Shown in pieces: positions 10,097 to 19,774 of a stretch of 64,000 nucleotides of DNA. Numbering within the stretch: position 1 is the stretch's first letter; every line of letters begins with the position of its first letter. The stretch covers positions 124,001 to 188,000 of the forward strand of contig JAOSKK010000023.1 in assembly GCA_027493615.1 (NCBI GenBank), given 5' to 3'. The notes beneath the pieces were generated by a model, which saw only the letters and a list, made by a program, of their open reading frames with translations, did not search any database and had not been told where the DNA came from. The position numbers were made by a program, and so were the translations under genes. This stretch comes from Verrucomicrobiota bacterium (GTDB taxonomy: Bacteria; Verrucomicrobiota; Verrucomicrobiia; Limisphaerales; J093).

Positions 10097-10929
10097 TCAA
10101 CGTCCCACCCGCACACTGGAACGTTCCCGCAACCACTCGAAGTCGGTGGGCGGCGTCGCTTCGGAATCCGCCGATCCCCCGGGCACCGGCGGACGGATGG
10201 TACCGGGCACCACCCAACGCCGGGTCTCGACATGCCCGTCGGTGAAGGTAAGCACCGCCGCCCCTGGTGGTACGAGCCCGGCAGGTTGCCCCACTTGAGC
10301 TCGTGGAACCGGTTCATGAAGAAGCCGTCGTTGATCGTGTCGGGATGCTCATCCATGAACACAAAGATCTGCGACGGCACCACCAGGTCACTCGAACGGA
10401 CGAACTGGACGTAGTCCGGATTGAACCGGTTGGTCAGCACCCCGGGATCGCCGACCAGGGAGTTCATCGAGTAACTGCGTGTGCGGGGACCCGACAGGGC
10501 CCGGGCCTTGTCGGACGGACATCGAAACACGCCTGCGGACCTGCCCGCGTAGGCGCCCAACAGCCCGTGCGTCACGTACGTGACGTTCGTGTTCTCTTCG
10601 CTGTCGGACCAGTCGAGCACATTGTTGACCCAGTTGTTGCGCTCGATGCGCGTCTGATCCACGCCGTGGTTGTGGACGTAATGATCCCGGGCGTCGTCGG
10701 CATACAGGTTCCAAGCCAGGGAAAGCTGGCGGAGGTTGCCGGTGCAGGCCGCCGCCTGGGCCCGCGCTTTCGCCCGCCCGAGCGCCGGAAGGAGGAGCCC
10801 GGCCAGCACGGCGATGATCGCAATCACCACGAGCAACTCGATCAGCGTGAAGCCGTCCGGACAAACCTGCCGGGGTTCGCGAGGGAATCGGCGGGTGGGT
10901 GCGTTTTCGCGGGGAAGGAATGGATCCAT
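10097..10929 (-). CDS. Type II secretion-like pseudopilin (H-X9-DG family), frameshifted
   Basis: Second pseudopilin. The leader is followed by the processing site [12 protein letters not shown] and a hydrophobic helix, then [26 protein letters not shown] and [14 protein letters not shown]. After [10 protein letters not shown] the homology continues in another frame as [16 protein letters not shown]. Adding one base to the 4-nt run at 10261-10264 joins them. ATG 10929 is preferred over a TTG two codons upstream. It converges on HPr (9 nt) and lies 17 nt from the antiporter gene upstream. Confidence 0.82.
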
Positions 10930-10946
10930 AGACAACTGGAGCCCGA

Positions 10947-12400
10947 TCAGCCGACCACCGGACGGCGGGTAACTGGGGAATCCTGACCCTGGTCCGGCTC
11001 CGGCCCGGCGTGGGGACGCGGAACCGATCGCAACGCGGCGGGCAACCAGAGCCGCAGCAACGGCCCGGTCATGACGGTGGTGATCAGCGCCATCAACACG
11101 AACATCGTGAAAAGGGGTTTGGTGAGGAGGCCGAGGTCATAGCCGATGTTGATCGCCACCAGCCCCATGAGCGCCCGGGTGTTCATCAAGGCCGCCACGC
11201 ACGCCGCCTCGCGCGGCGGGCTCCCCGCCCAACGAGCGCCGAGGAAACAGCCACCGAGTTTGCCGGCCACGCCCGCCAACAGCACGACGCCGCAGCCGAG
11301 CCAGGCAACGGGGGTGCTGAGCGAGCCCACCTCCGTGCGCAAGCCGGTGTTCGTGAAGAAAATGGGCACCAGCGCCACCAGCACGAAGTCCCGGAACCGC
11401 TCCCGCCACGCTCGAACCAGCGTGACTTCCTGGTGCAAAGCCACACCCAGCAGAAAGGCGCCGAAGATCGAGAAGATGCCGAGAAGATTGGTCGCCACGG
11501 CACACGCGAACAACACGGTCAGCAGCACGGCCAGATACGTGGCGGGGACTTGCCGCGGGTTCGGGGCTTGTGAAGCCAGTCCGCACGTGGCCTGCCCGGC
11601 ACACTCCGCCGATTTCAGCGACGGCGAGTGCCGGCCGAGGTGCAGGCGAGCAGCCGGTTCATTGACTTGTGATCGGGATCCTCTGACGGCACGCAGAAGC
11701 TGCACCGCCAGAAGCGCCGCAAGGCGGGTCCCACGATCCCGATCAGCAAAAGGAAGAACGCCCCCACGCCAAGCACCTGTCCCGCCAGCGGTCCCCAACT
11801 AAACCGGGCGGTCACCAGCGCCGTGGCCGCCGCCAACAGGATCCAGCCGATCACATCGTCCACCGCCGCTGCACTGATCGCCACCACCCCCAGCGGAGTC
11901 CGCTCAAGGCCCATCTCCAGCAGGATCCGCCCCATGATCGGCAGCGCGGTGATGCAGAGGGCGATGCTGATGAACAGTTGGAATCCCAGCCGGTTGGTTT
12001 CCGGCGCAAACTCGCGGTGCAACCAAGGGCCGATAAGCACCCCCAGCAGCGCCGGGGCCACAATCCCCATCGCCGAAACCGCGAGCACCACCCGCGATCG
12101 GGTGGTGAGATGCCCGAAGTCGAATTCCATCCCCACCTGGAACATCAAGAGGATCAACCCGAGCTTCGCCAGCAGTTGCAGCGACTGCGACGTCTCCGGC
12201 GGAAACAACCACTGAATCGCCTCCGGCCAGACCCAGCCCAGCGCTGACGGCCCGAGCAACAGGCCGCCGAAGATCTCGCCCACGGCCAGCGGCTGCCCGA
12301 AGCGCTGACCCAGCCGGCCGAACAACCAGGCGACGGCAATGATCACCATCCACTGGATGAGCACCAGTTTCAGATGACTCTCAATGGCGGTCGGGTTCAT
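10947..12400 (-). CDS. CPA2-type Na+/H+ (or K+/H+) antiporter, frameshifted
   Basis: Inner-membrane cation/proton antiporter with about 12 membrane helices. The first half ([20 protein letters not shown] to [11 protein letters not shown]) has the [15 protein letters not shown] motif and the [10 protein letters not shown] acidic pair typical of CPA2/NapA-like exchangers. The second half ([47 protein letters not shown]) is in another frame. The break lies between about 11590 and 11700; I could not place it to the base, and more than one indel is possible. Its start faces nadA across a 328-nt gap. No RCK/TrkA domain is visible. Ion specificity is not predictable. Confidence 0.85.
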
Positions 12401-12558
12401 GAATCGGGGTGTAACCAGTCTAGTCCGCCTCACGCCACACCCGGCCATCGGGCTTGCCCGGCGGCGGTCGCCCTCGGCCCCGCGAAGGTGCGAATCAGCA
12501 ACATGACCGCGGCACATTAGGGGCCTCTCCCGAAACCGCAAAGCCGGAAAACAGAGAC

Positions 12559-12666
12559 GAAAAGCGCCGCTGGAAGTCGGCGCACTCCAGACGCTTCGCG
12601 CGTGCCGGACGGTGTGGGCCTCGCGAAACGTTTGGAGTGCGTGCGGTTCACCGCCGCTTTGCGTGA
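12559..12666. repeat. BIME-like inverted pair of palindromic repeats in the antiporter/nadA gap
   Basis: Within the 12401-12728 gene-free region, AAAAGCGCCGCTGGAAGTCG... followed by CGCACTCCAGACGCTTCGCG is mirrored by TTTGGAGTGCGTGCGGTTCA...CGCTTTGCGTG. The two copies are imperfect inverted repeats around a spacer of about 20 nt. A related pair lies at 44626-44733. The rest of the gap must hold the divergent promoters of the antiporter and nadA genes, but I see no clear -35/-10 pair. Confidence 0.65.
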
Positions 12667-12728
12667 CTCAACGCCCGCTCCTGGGAACGGCGGTTGCGTG
12701 GGACGGGGGCGCTGTCTAACTTCAACCT

Positions 12729-13754
12729 GTGATTGACGTGGCTGACAACTTGACCGCGACCCCGGCCTGGCGGGCCATTCGCCCGCCATTGCCCGCCGCC
12801 CGGCAGGACGCGCTGACCCAGGAGATCCTCGCGCTCAAACGCGAGCTGAACGCCGTCCTGCTAGCCCACAACTACCAGGTGCCCGAGATCCAGGACCTCG
12901 CCGACTACGTGGGCGACTCGCTCGGCCTCTCGCAGCAGGCCGCCCAGACCCACGCCGATGTGATCGTCTTCTGCGGCGTGCATTTCATGGCCGAAACCGC
13001 CAAGATCCTCAACCCGCACAAGGTCGTGCTCCTGCCCGACGCGGACGCCGGATGTTCGCTCGAGGAGAGCTGCCCCGCCGATCAACTGGCCGCCTTGCAG
13101 GCCACCAACCCGAACTTCTGGACGATCGCCTACATCAACTGCTCCGCCGCCGTGAAGGCGCTCAGTGACGTCATCTGCACCAGCGGCAACGCCGAGAAGA
13201 TCGTCAAGGCCGCCCCGCCGGACCGCGACCTGCTCTTCGTGCCCGACGAGAACTTGGGCGAATGGGTGCAGGAACGCACCGGCCGGCCCATGACCCTCTG
13301 GCGCGGCAACTGTTATGCCCACGTCGAGTTCCGGCGGGACAACATCCTCAAGCTCCGCGAACGGTTCCCGAACGCCCGCGTCGTCGTCCATCCGGAGAGT
13401 CTCCGGGAGGTGCGCGACCTCGCAGACGTCGTGTGCTCGACCGAGCGGATGATCAACTACTGCCGCACCAGCCCCGACCGCCAGTTCATCGTGGTGACCG
13501 AGTCCGGCATCCTGCATCGGATGCAAAAGGAATGTCCGGACAAGGAATTCCTCTGCGCGCCCGTGTACGACGTGATGCGGATGCCCTCGGACGCCTGTCG
13601 CTGCAGCGAGTGCAAGTACATGAAGATGAATACGCTCGAGAAGCTGCGCGATTGCATGCGCCGGCGGGCGCCGCAGATCGAGCTGCCCCCCGCCATCCTG
13701 GAGCGGGCCCGCCTGCCCATCGAACGCATGCTCGAGATCTCGGCGCGGCCCTGA
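12729..13754 (+). CDS. nadA: Quinolinate synthase
   Basis: Condenses iminoaspartate with dihydroxyacetone phosphate to give quinolinate in NAD biosynthesis; a [4Fe-4S] enzyme in the cytoplasm. The 341 residues fit the family. Conserved blocks are LLAHNYQVPEIQDLADYVGD, GVHFMAETAKILNP, DADAGCSLEESCPAD, VICTSGNA, HPES and TESGI. The three cluster-ligating cysteines should be Cys109 (AGCS), Cys195 (WRGNCYAH) and Cys295 (SECKYM). The start is GTG at 12729. nadB and nadC are not nearby. The frame is intact. Confidence 0.97.
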   Translation: MIDVADNLTATPAWRAIRPPLPAARQDALTQEILALKRELNAVLLAHNYQVPEIQDLADYVGDSLGLSQQAAQTHADVIVFCGVHFMAETAKILNPHKVVLLPDADAGCSLEESCPADQLAALQATNPNFWTIAYINCSAAVKALSDVICTSGNAEKIVKAAPPDRDLLFVPDENLGEWVQERTGRPMTLWRGNCYAHVEFRRDNILKLRERFPNARVVVHPESLREVRDLADVVCSTERMINYCRTSPDRQFIVVTESGILHRMQKECPDKEFLCAPVYDVMRMPSDACRCSECKYMKMNTLEKLRDCMRRRAPQIELPPAILERARLPIERMLEISARP

Positions 13755-13843
13755 GCGTTCTTCCGACGAACCGGAATGCAGAAGGGGTGTCCATCCAGGC
13801 CGGTTCCCGGTCCCTGAGCAGATCGAAGAGAACCACGTCCCTT

Positions 13844-13924
13844 CCCCCATCCCCGATGTTCGTAATCGGTGGAAGGACTCCCCGTCCTGTATTCTCCGCC
13901 GATTACGAACATCGGGGATGGGGG
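13844..13924. terminator. 30-bp near-perfect inverted repeat between nadA and galM
   Basis: Arms 13844-13873 (begins CCCCCATCCCCGATGTTCGT) and 13895-13924 are reverse complements with one mismatch, separated by 21 nt. The position between two convergent genes suits a bidirectional terminator. The long arms and the mismatch also suit a REP/BIME or MITE-like element. There is no T-run, so a simple intrinsic terminator is not certain. Confidence 0.6.
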
Positions 13925-13989
13925 CTGAAGGAGGTCCGGCGGGAGAGCCGGCCGGCTGAGCCTGACCGGCTCCGGGCGCGTCCTTCCCG

Positions 13990-15138
13990 CTACCGCGTGC
14001 CGAACTTATGCACCGTGCTGTGCTGGTACGTCTGGTTTGGCCGCAGCACGACGCTGGGGAACCGCGGCTGGTTCGGCGAGTCCGGGTAGTGCTGGGTTTC
14101 CAGGCAGAAGCCGTGGTGCTGCTGGTAGACGATCCCCCGTTTCCCGGTCAGGGTGCCATCGAGGAAGTTGCCGGAGTAGAACTGGACACCCGGCTGGGTC
14201 GTCAGGATCTCCAGTGTCCGGCCGGTCTTGGGTTCATAGACCCGGGCGCAGAGGGCCAGGCCTTTGCCGGCGCGATTCAGCACGAAGTTGTGGTCGTAAC
14301 CCTGGGGGACGTTGGTCAGTTGGCCCAGGTCCCGCCCGATCGGTTTCGGGGTGGTGAAGTCCATGGGCGTGCCTTTGACCGGCGCAATCTCGCCGGTCGG
14401 GATGAGGGTGTCGTCCACGGGCGTGTAATGGGCGGCGTTGAGCATGAGCTCGTGCCCGAGAATGTCCCCTTCGCCCGCGAGGTTGAAGTAGCTGTGGTTG
14501 GTAAGGTTGAGAATCGTCGTGTGGTCGGTGCTGGCCTCGTAATCCATGATCAACTCGTTCGCGTCGGTGAGGGTGTAGGTCACGCGGACCGCGAGATTGC
14601 CGGGATAACCTTCCTCGCCGTCGGGGCTGGTGTAGCGGAAGCGGACGGCCACGCCGTTCTTGACGGGAACGGGCTCAGCAGCCCAGACCACCTTGTCGAA
14701 GCCCTTGAGCCCGCCGTGCAGGGCGTTCGGGCCATCGTTCATGGCGAGGGTGTAAGTCTGGCCTTCGAGGGTGAACTTGCCTTTCGCGATGCGGTTGGCG
14801 TACCGGCCAATGACGGCGCCGAAGTACGGATGGCCTTTGAGGTAGCTGTCGAGGTTGTCGAACCCGAGCACGATGTCACCCAACTGGCCCTGCCGGTCCG
14901 GGGTGTATAGCTCGGTGATCAACGCCCCGTAAGTCATCACCTTCAGGGTGATGCCACGGGCGTTCTTCAGCGTGTAAAGGTCCACGGCGGTGCCGTCCGG
15001 CAACGCGCCAAACGGGGTCTTTTCAAGGGTGGCTTGCATGGAGGGTTGGGACTTGCCGCACCGGCAGGTGGAACACCCGGTCAGGGTCCCGGCTGCCAGC
15101 GCCGCGAGGGTCACGAGGGTGAGCAGGTTTCGTTTCAT
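13990..15138 (-). CDS. galM: Aldose 1-epimerase (galactose mutarotase), lipoprotein
   Basis: Interconverts alpha and beta anomers of aldoses. A lipobox (LTGC near residue 21) shows it is a lipoprotein, so it acts in the periplasm or at the outer membrane. Family motifs are VIGRYANRIAKGKF, ALHGGLKGFDK, NHSYFNLAG (catalytic His), QPGVQFYSGN and the catalytic glutamate in FCLETQHYPDSPN. The start is the ATG at 15138, which gives the signal peptide MKRNLLTLVTLAALAAG. It lies 43 nt downstream of the Na+/sugar symporter on the same strand, which suggests joint use in uptake of a sugar. Confidence 0.95.
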   Translation of the reverse strand: MKRNLLTLVTLAALAAGTLTGCSTCRCGKSQPSMQATLEKTPFGALPDGTAVDLYTLKNARGITLKVMTYGALITELYTPDRQGQLGDIVLGFDNLDSYLKGHPYFGAVIGRYANRIAKGKFTLEGQTYTLAMNDGPNALHGGLKGFDKVVWAAEPVPVKNGVAVRFRYTSPDGEEGYPGNLAVRVTYTLTDANELIMDYEASTDHTTILNLTNHSYFNLAGEGDILGHELMLNAAHYTPVDDTLIPTGEIAPVKGTPMDFTTPKPIGRDLGQLTNVPQGYDHNFVLNRAGKGLALCARVYEPKTGRTLEILTTQPGVQFYSGNFLDGTLTGKRGIVYQQHHGFCLETQHYPDSPNQPRFPSVVLRPNQTYQHSTVHKFGTR

Positions 15139-15181
15139 GAGGTTCGGTAGGATGGCGGGGGAAAAACGCCCATGGCTGAGG

Positions 15182-17238
15182 CTACCGGGCAATCCCCCAA
15201 GGGCTGAAGATCACGTAGAAAAGCAACACGATGGCAATCACCGCGAACCCCGCCACCCGGGCGCGGCCGCAGGACTCCAGGGCGATCGTCGTTCGGGCCT
15301 GGAAGACGACCGGTTGCGGCAGCGGGCGCAGCAGGGTCATCGCGGTCATGACCGCCAGGCACAGCACAAAGCAGATGGCCATCGCGTTCAGGAACTGCAC
15401 TTGCGGCACGAACAGCATGAGGAAGCCGTAGCCCACCATGTTCGTAAGCAGGCCCACGGTGCCGCAAGCCGGCGGGGCGCGCCGCACCAGCAGGCCGAAG
15501 GCAAACACCGCCAGGATGCCGGGCGACACGAACCCCTGGCCGGCCTGGATGATCGTGAAAATGCTGTTGCTGATCTTCGGGTTGCCGAGTTGCGGAGCCA
15601 GCAGCACGGCCACGACGGCAAAGCCCACCACGGCCATCCGCCCCACCAGCACCACGCGGTCCTGGCCCGCCTGCGGCGCAAGGTACTTCCGGTACACGTC
15701 CATCGAGAAAATGGTCGAGGCGGCGTTGAGCATGGCAGCCAGCGAACTCACCACCGCCCCCAGCAGCGCCGCGAGCACAAAACCCACCAGCCCGTACCCC
15801 TGCGGCAACACGTTCCCCAGCAGTTGCGCCAGCGCCGTGTCGTACTTGTACGAAATCAGCTTCTCGCTCGCAATCGGCTGGCCCGCCACGGCCGCGTTCA
15901 CCTTGACCGTGTCGTTGAACGCGGCCACCTCGGCGGCCAGGCCCGGATTCACATTGGCCCACGCCCGGTCCTCGGCCACAAAGACCGCAAAAGGCGCCGG
16001 CGCCAGCGCCTTGAACCGGTCCTGCGTCAAGGGCAGAACGAACGGATGCCGGACTCTCGCCTCCTGCAGGGCCCGCTCGCTCGGGTAAATCGCCAGCAAA
16101 TACCGCCCCGCGGGCCACGCCGCCACCCGCTCCGCCGCCGGTGCCATCTCGGTCTCGACGAACTGTGTCTGCGGATTCGCCTTGAGGTACCGCGCCAGCG
16201 CCGTGGCCTTGTCCGCCGACGCCTCAATCCGCATGTCGTTCGAGTAGAGATTGAACGCGATGATCCCCGGGATCACGATCACGAACGGAATCAGCAGCTT
16301 CATGAACGCCGCGAACACGATCCCCGCTGCCCCTGCGCCAGCGACGCCGAGCCCAGCGTCCGTTGCGTGATGTACTGGTTCAGCCCCAATAGTAGAAGTT
16401 CGGAATCCACAACCCCAGCAACAGCGCCGTCCACGGCAACACCGGATCGTCCGCCGGCAGGAACATGTTCAGCCGGCTGCGATTCAGCTCCATGAACCGC
16501 TCGAACGCACCACTCTCCGCCGCCAGCGTCCGCACTTCGACCGCCCCCGTCTGCGCGCTCACCACCATGGCCGCTTCGGTCGCCCCGCCAAGCTGTTGGA
16601 ACGCGCAGAACATGATCACCGCCCCGCCCACGATCAGGGCGCTGCCCTGGATCAAATCCGCCCAGGCGCAAGCCTTGAGTCCGCCGGCCGTCACGTACGC
16701 CATCGCAATCAGGCCGATGATGAGCGAACCCTGCGCCAGGGTGAGATGATGACCGGCCTTCCCCGCAAGACTGCTCAAGGTCAGGGCCCCGGAGTACGTC
16801 ACGGCCCCCCAGCAGCAGCAGATAGATCAGCATCGTGGCCACCGCCATGATCGTCCGCGCGGAGGCGTTGTACCGGTACTCGAGGAACTCGGGCATCGTG
16901 TAAATGCCCGCGCGCAGGAAATACGGCAGGAACGCAAAGGCCACCACCACCAGCGTGACCGCCGCCATCCACTCGTAGCTCGCGATGGCCAATCCCACAT
17001 GACTCGCCGCGTTCCCGCTCATCCCGACAAACTGCTCGGTCGAGATGTTCGCCGCGATAAGCGAAAAACCGATCAGCCACCACTTCAGACCGCGCCCCGC
17101 CAGGAAGTAGTCCTCGCTCCCCTTCTCATGCCGGCTCTGGACCAACCCCACCGTGACCACGGCAGCCACAAAGACCACGAAAACGAGAACGTCCGGTCGG
17201 GTGATGGTGAACGAGGCCAGCATGGTTGCGGAGAGCAT
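15182..17238 (-). CDS. Sodium:solute symporter (SSS family, SGLT-like), frameshifted three times
   Basis: Inner-membrane Na+-coupled sugar transporter. The N-terminal part carries SEDYFLAGRGLKWWLIGFSL and ANISTEQFVGMSG, typical of SGLT-like SSS proteins. The middle (TYSGALTLSSLAGKAG, GGLKACAWADLIQG, LLGLWIPNFYYWG, LNQYITQRTLGS) and the end (FMKLLIPFVIVIPGIIAFNL and following helices) are each in other frames. One-base changes in the runs at 16805-16810, 16384-16387 and 16322-16325 restore one frame of about 680 residues. A start at 17238 or 17223 is possible. It is followed by galM, so a sugar substrate is likely. Confidence 0.88.
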
Positions 17239-17487
17239 AGGCTTGTGACGCGTCTGGTGTAACGACCGCCCTCCCCGCTGTCAATCCGCCCTCCATGCGA
17301 CGCCCGCCAAAATTTGCCTTTACCGGAAGGTCCGCAGGCGTCAGCGTGCCCCCTCCTGTTCGAGAACTGGTCACTTCCAAGGCCTCGTGAATCCTCAGGT
17401 GAACGTGGTTCAGTGATGATTTGAGACCCGAAAACCGGGAGTCGTCCGGCCCATACGTCCGGCCCATCCCGAACAGCACGGCATCAC

Positions 17488-17787
17488 ATGAGCACCAGAC
17501 TGTACGTCGGGAACCTGTCCTTCAACACCACCGAGGACCAACTCCGGGACGCCTTCTCGGCCTACGGAGTCGTGGCCGAATGCACCCTGATGATGGACCG
17601 CGACACCGGCCGTCCTCGAGGATTCGGCTTCGTCACCATGGGCACTCCGGAAGAGGCCCAAGCGGCCGTTGCCGGCCTGAACGGTCAGACCCTCGACGGT
17701 CGCAACCTCACCGTGAACCTCGCCCGTCCTCGCGAGGAACGTCCCCCGGGCGGCCGGCGGGAATCTCGCGGCGGGGGCCGGTATTGA
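17488..17787 (+). CDS. RRM-domain RNA-binding protein
   Basis: Small cytoplasmic RNA-binding protein of 99 residues with one RNA recognition motif. RNP2 is LYVGNL (5-10) and RNP1 is RGFGFVTM (44-51). The Gly/Arg-rich tail (PPGGRRESRGGGRY) is usual for bacterial RRM proteins, which are often cold-inducible. It is divergent from the SSS transporter across 249 nt and 129 nt upstream of infA on the same strand, so it may share translation-related regulation; that is inference. Confidence 0.93.
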   Translation: MSTRLYVGNLSFNTTEDQLRDAFSAYGVVAECTLMMDRDTGRPRGFGFVTMGTPEEAQAAVAGLNGQTLDGRNLTVNLARPREERPPGGRRESRGGGRY

Positions 17788-17916
17788 GACGACCCCTCGC
17801 CGGGTCACTCCGGGCGCGACCCCGCGGCCGCGCCCGAGAACGGCAACCCCACCGGCGGCCCTTGGCCGCTGGCGAGGGCGCCCTGACGTGTCTTTGCCCT
17901 CTCCCTCCCCTTGCTG

Positions 17917-18132
17917 ATGAAAGAAGACCATATCGAAGTCGAAGGCTGCATCACGACCGTGCTCCCTGGCACGATGTTCCGTGTGCAACTGCCCAACAAT
18001 CACTCCGTGCTCGCCACCATCTGCGGCAAGATGCGCAAGCGGTGGGTCCGCTTGACCGTCGGTGACCGCGTCAAGATGGAGATGTCCCCTTACGACCTCA
18101 ACAAGGCGCGCATCGTCTGGCGCCTCAAGTAG
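17917..18132 (+). CDS. infA: Translation initiation factor IF-1
   Basis: Single OB-fold protein of 71 residues that binds the 30S A site during initiation. MKEDHIEVEGCITTVLPGTM, FRVQLPNNHSVLATICGKMR and ELSPYDL-like MSPYDLNKARIVWR match the whole length of IF-1. I start at ATG 17917; a TTG two codons upstream would add two residues. The gene follows the RRM gene rather than ribosomal proteins, an unusual but known position in this group. Confidence 0.95.
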   Translation: MKEDHIEVEGCITTVLPGTMFRVQLPNNHSVLATICGKMRKRWVRLTVGDRVKMEMSPYDLNKARIVWRLK

Positions 18133-18152
18133 TCCGGGGTTTACTTGGCGCC
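18119..18152 (+). terminator. Possible hairpin across the infA stop codon
   Basis: GGCGCC...AAGTA (18119-18131) pairs with TACTTGGCGCC (18142-18152) around the infA stop. The stem is GC-rich with one bulge and has no following T-run. It could end infA transcription, but the evidence is weak. Confidence 0.35.
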
Positions 18153-18194
18153 CCGGCCCATGCGAGGGTCCGCGGCATCAACTGACTCGCAAAC

Positions 18195-18974
18195 ATGAAC
18201 TCGCTGCCGTGCCTCCTGCCCACCGCGTGCCTCGCCGCGTGCCTGCTGTCGCTCACCAGCACCGCCGCCCCCCAGGTCGGCGTTGGTACCAGACCCGTCC
18301 CGGGAGCCGAACTGATTTTCGATGGCTCCCGCCAGATGCTCGACGAGAAATGGACATACTGGGAAGGACCCGGTTTCGCCTCCTCCCTGCCGATCAAGTG
18401 GCGTTTGGTCGATGACCCCGTCGATGGGGGCAAGGTCCTCTCGACCCTCGAACCCGCCGCCGCCGGCGGCAAGTACGGAGCCGCTGACCTCGTCACCAAG
18501 AAGGCCTACCGTGACTTCCGCCTGCACATCGAGTTCCTCGTCATGGAACCCGGCGGCAACAGTGGCGTGTACCTCCAGAACCGCTACGAAATCCAGGTGC
18601 TCGACGGCGACCGCACCAAGCATGGCATGGGCGCGATCATCAACGAGACCGAATCCCCCTACCACGCCTACCACGGCGTCGGGAAGTGGAACGCCTACGA
18701 CCTGGTCTTTCGCGCCGCCCGTTTCCGCGACGGGCGCCGCGTCGAACCGGCCCGGGTCACGATGTACTTCAACGGCCAGAAGGTTCACACGAACGTGCCC
18801 ATCAACCAGGTCTGGGGCGGTCCCAATTCCGGTATCGATGGCGGCAACGACGGCGGCAAAGGCATCACCGACACCCCCGGCGGCCTCAAGCTCCAGGCCG
18901 AAGGCCACGACGTCCGCTACCGCAACATCTGGATCAAGGAACTCGATCTGCTCGCGCCGAATACGGACTTCTGA
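18195..18974 (+). CDS. Secreted DUF1080 (3-keto-disaccharide hydrolase-like) protein
   Basis: Exported protein of 259 residues with a signal peptide ending around TSTAA (24). It has the DUF1080 beta-sandwich, seen in ELIFDGSRQM, KKAYRDFRLHIEFLV, NSGVYLQNRYEIQVLD, HGMGAIIN and VRYRNIWIKEL. Members are concanavalin-like and some hydrolyse 3-keto-glycosides; the activity here is inferred from the family. It is very common in Verrucomicrobia, where it often accompanies exported Gfo/Idh/MocA proteins, though none adjoins it here. Its 3' end overlaps the convergent GT2 gene by 41 nt. Confidence 0.9.
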   Translation: MNSLPCLLPTACLAACLLSLTSTAAPQVGVGTRPVPGAELIFDGSRQMLDEKWTYWEGPGFASSLPIKWRLVDDPVDGGKVLSTLEPAAAGGKYGAADLVTKKAYRDFRLHIEFLVMEPGGNSGVYLQNRYEIQVLDGDRTKHGMGAIINETESPYHAYHGVGKWNAYDLVFRAARFRDGRRVEPARVTMYFNGQKVHTNVPINQVWGGPNSGIDGGNDGGKGITDTPGGLKLQAEGHDVRYRNIWIKELDLLAPNTDF

Positions 18975-19770
18975 GTTCCGCCGCCCGGCGAACCATCGCT
19001 CGCCTTCCTCCGGCGGACCGGCGCAGCCGCCAGACCCCAGCCAGGTCGGCGCGAATCGTCCGGAACAGCCGAACACGGCTGTCGGGGTCATCGACCCAGC
19101 GGACCGGGATCTCGGCGATGCGCCAGCCCTGCTGCTGGGCCAGGGCCAACAATTCGGTGTCGAAGAAGAAGCCCCGGTCCTCCACTTGCGGCAACAGCGC
19201 CCGCGCCGCCGCCCGCGACAGCGCCTTGAAGCCGCATTGCGCATCGTGAGTGCGCAGGCCGAGCACGCGCCGGAGCAGTTGGTTGTAGCAACGGCTGATC
19301 CACTCCCGCTTCCAACCACGCGTCGTCTGTGACGCCGGCAACAACCGTGAGCCAATGGCCAGGTCCGCCTCCCCTTCGAGAATGACCCGGATGAGCTCGG
19401 GCAAGTGCGCGAGATCCGTCGAGAGATCGATGTCCATGTAGCTGACCACGTCGGCGTCGGTGCCCAGCCAGGCCGTCTTCAGGGCCTCCCCGCGCCCCGG
19501 CTGCGGGAGGTGGATTGTGCGGAGGGACAGCCCGCAGGGGGCTGGGTCGGTATCGGCAAGACGACGCGCGGCTGATCCGGTGCGATCCACGGCCCGAGCC
19601 ACCCGCTGGGCCTCGGCAAAGGTGCCGTCCGTCGAGCCATTGTCCGCCATCACCAGTTCCCATCGCCATTGGGACAGTTGGTCGAGGACGACCATGAGCC
19701 TGGCCGTGCTGAGGGCCAATTGCGCGACCTCGTTGAACACCGGCAACGTGAGGTTGACCCACGGACGCAT
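18934..19770 (-). CDS. Family 2 glycosyltransferase (polyprenyl-phosphate sugar synthase-like)
   Basis: Probably transfers a sugar to a polyprenyl phosphate at the cytoplasmic face, like DPG/dolichyl-phosphate glucose synthases. It shows the GT2 start VNLTLPVFNEVAQL, MADNGSTDGTF, the metal/nucleotide site VSYMDIDLSTDL, IGSRLLP and the family-typical LRTHDAQCGFKALSR and FFFDTELLALA. ATG 19770 is preferred because it follows the upstream stop by 4 nt. It ends a leftward six-gene operon. With the GT-C-like gene upstream it forms a classic donor-synthase plus transferase pair. Length 278 residues. Confidence 0.88.
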   Translation of the reverse strand: MRPWVNLTLPVFNEVAQLALSTARLMVVLDQLSQWRWELVMADNGSTDGTFAEAQRVARAVDRTGSAARRLADTDPAPCGLSLRTIHLPQPGRGEALKTAWLGTDADVVSYMDIDLSTDLAHLPELIRVILEGEADLAIGSRLLPASQTTRGWKREWISRCYNQLLRRVLGLRTHDAQCGFKALSRAAARALLPQVEDRGFFFDTELLALAQQQGWRIAEIPVRWVDDPDSRVRLFRTIRADLAGVWRLRRSAGGRRAMVRRAAELRSPYSARADRVP

Positions 19771-19774
19771 GGGT

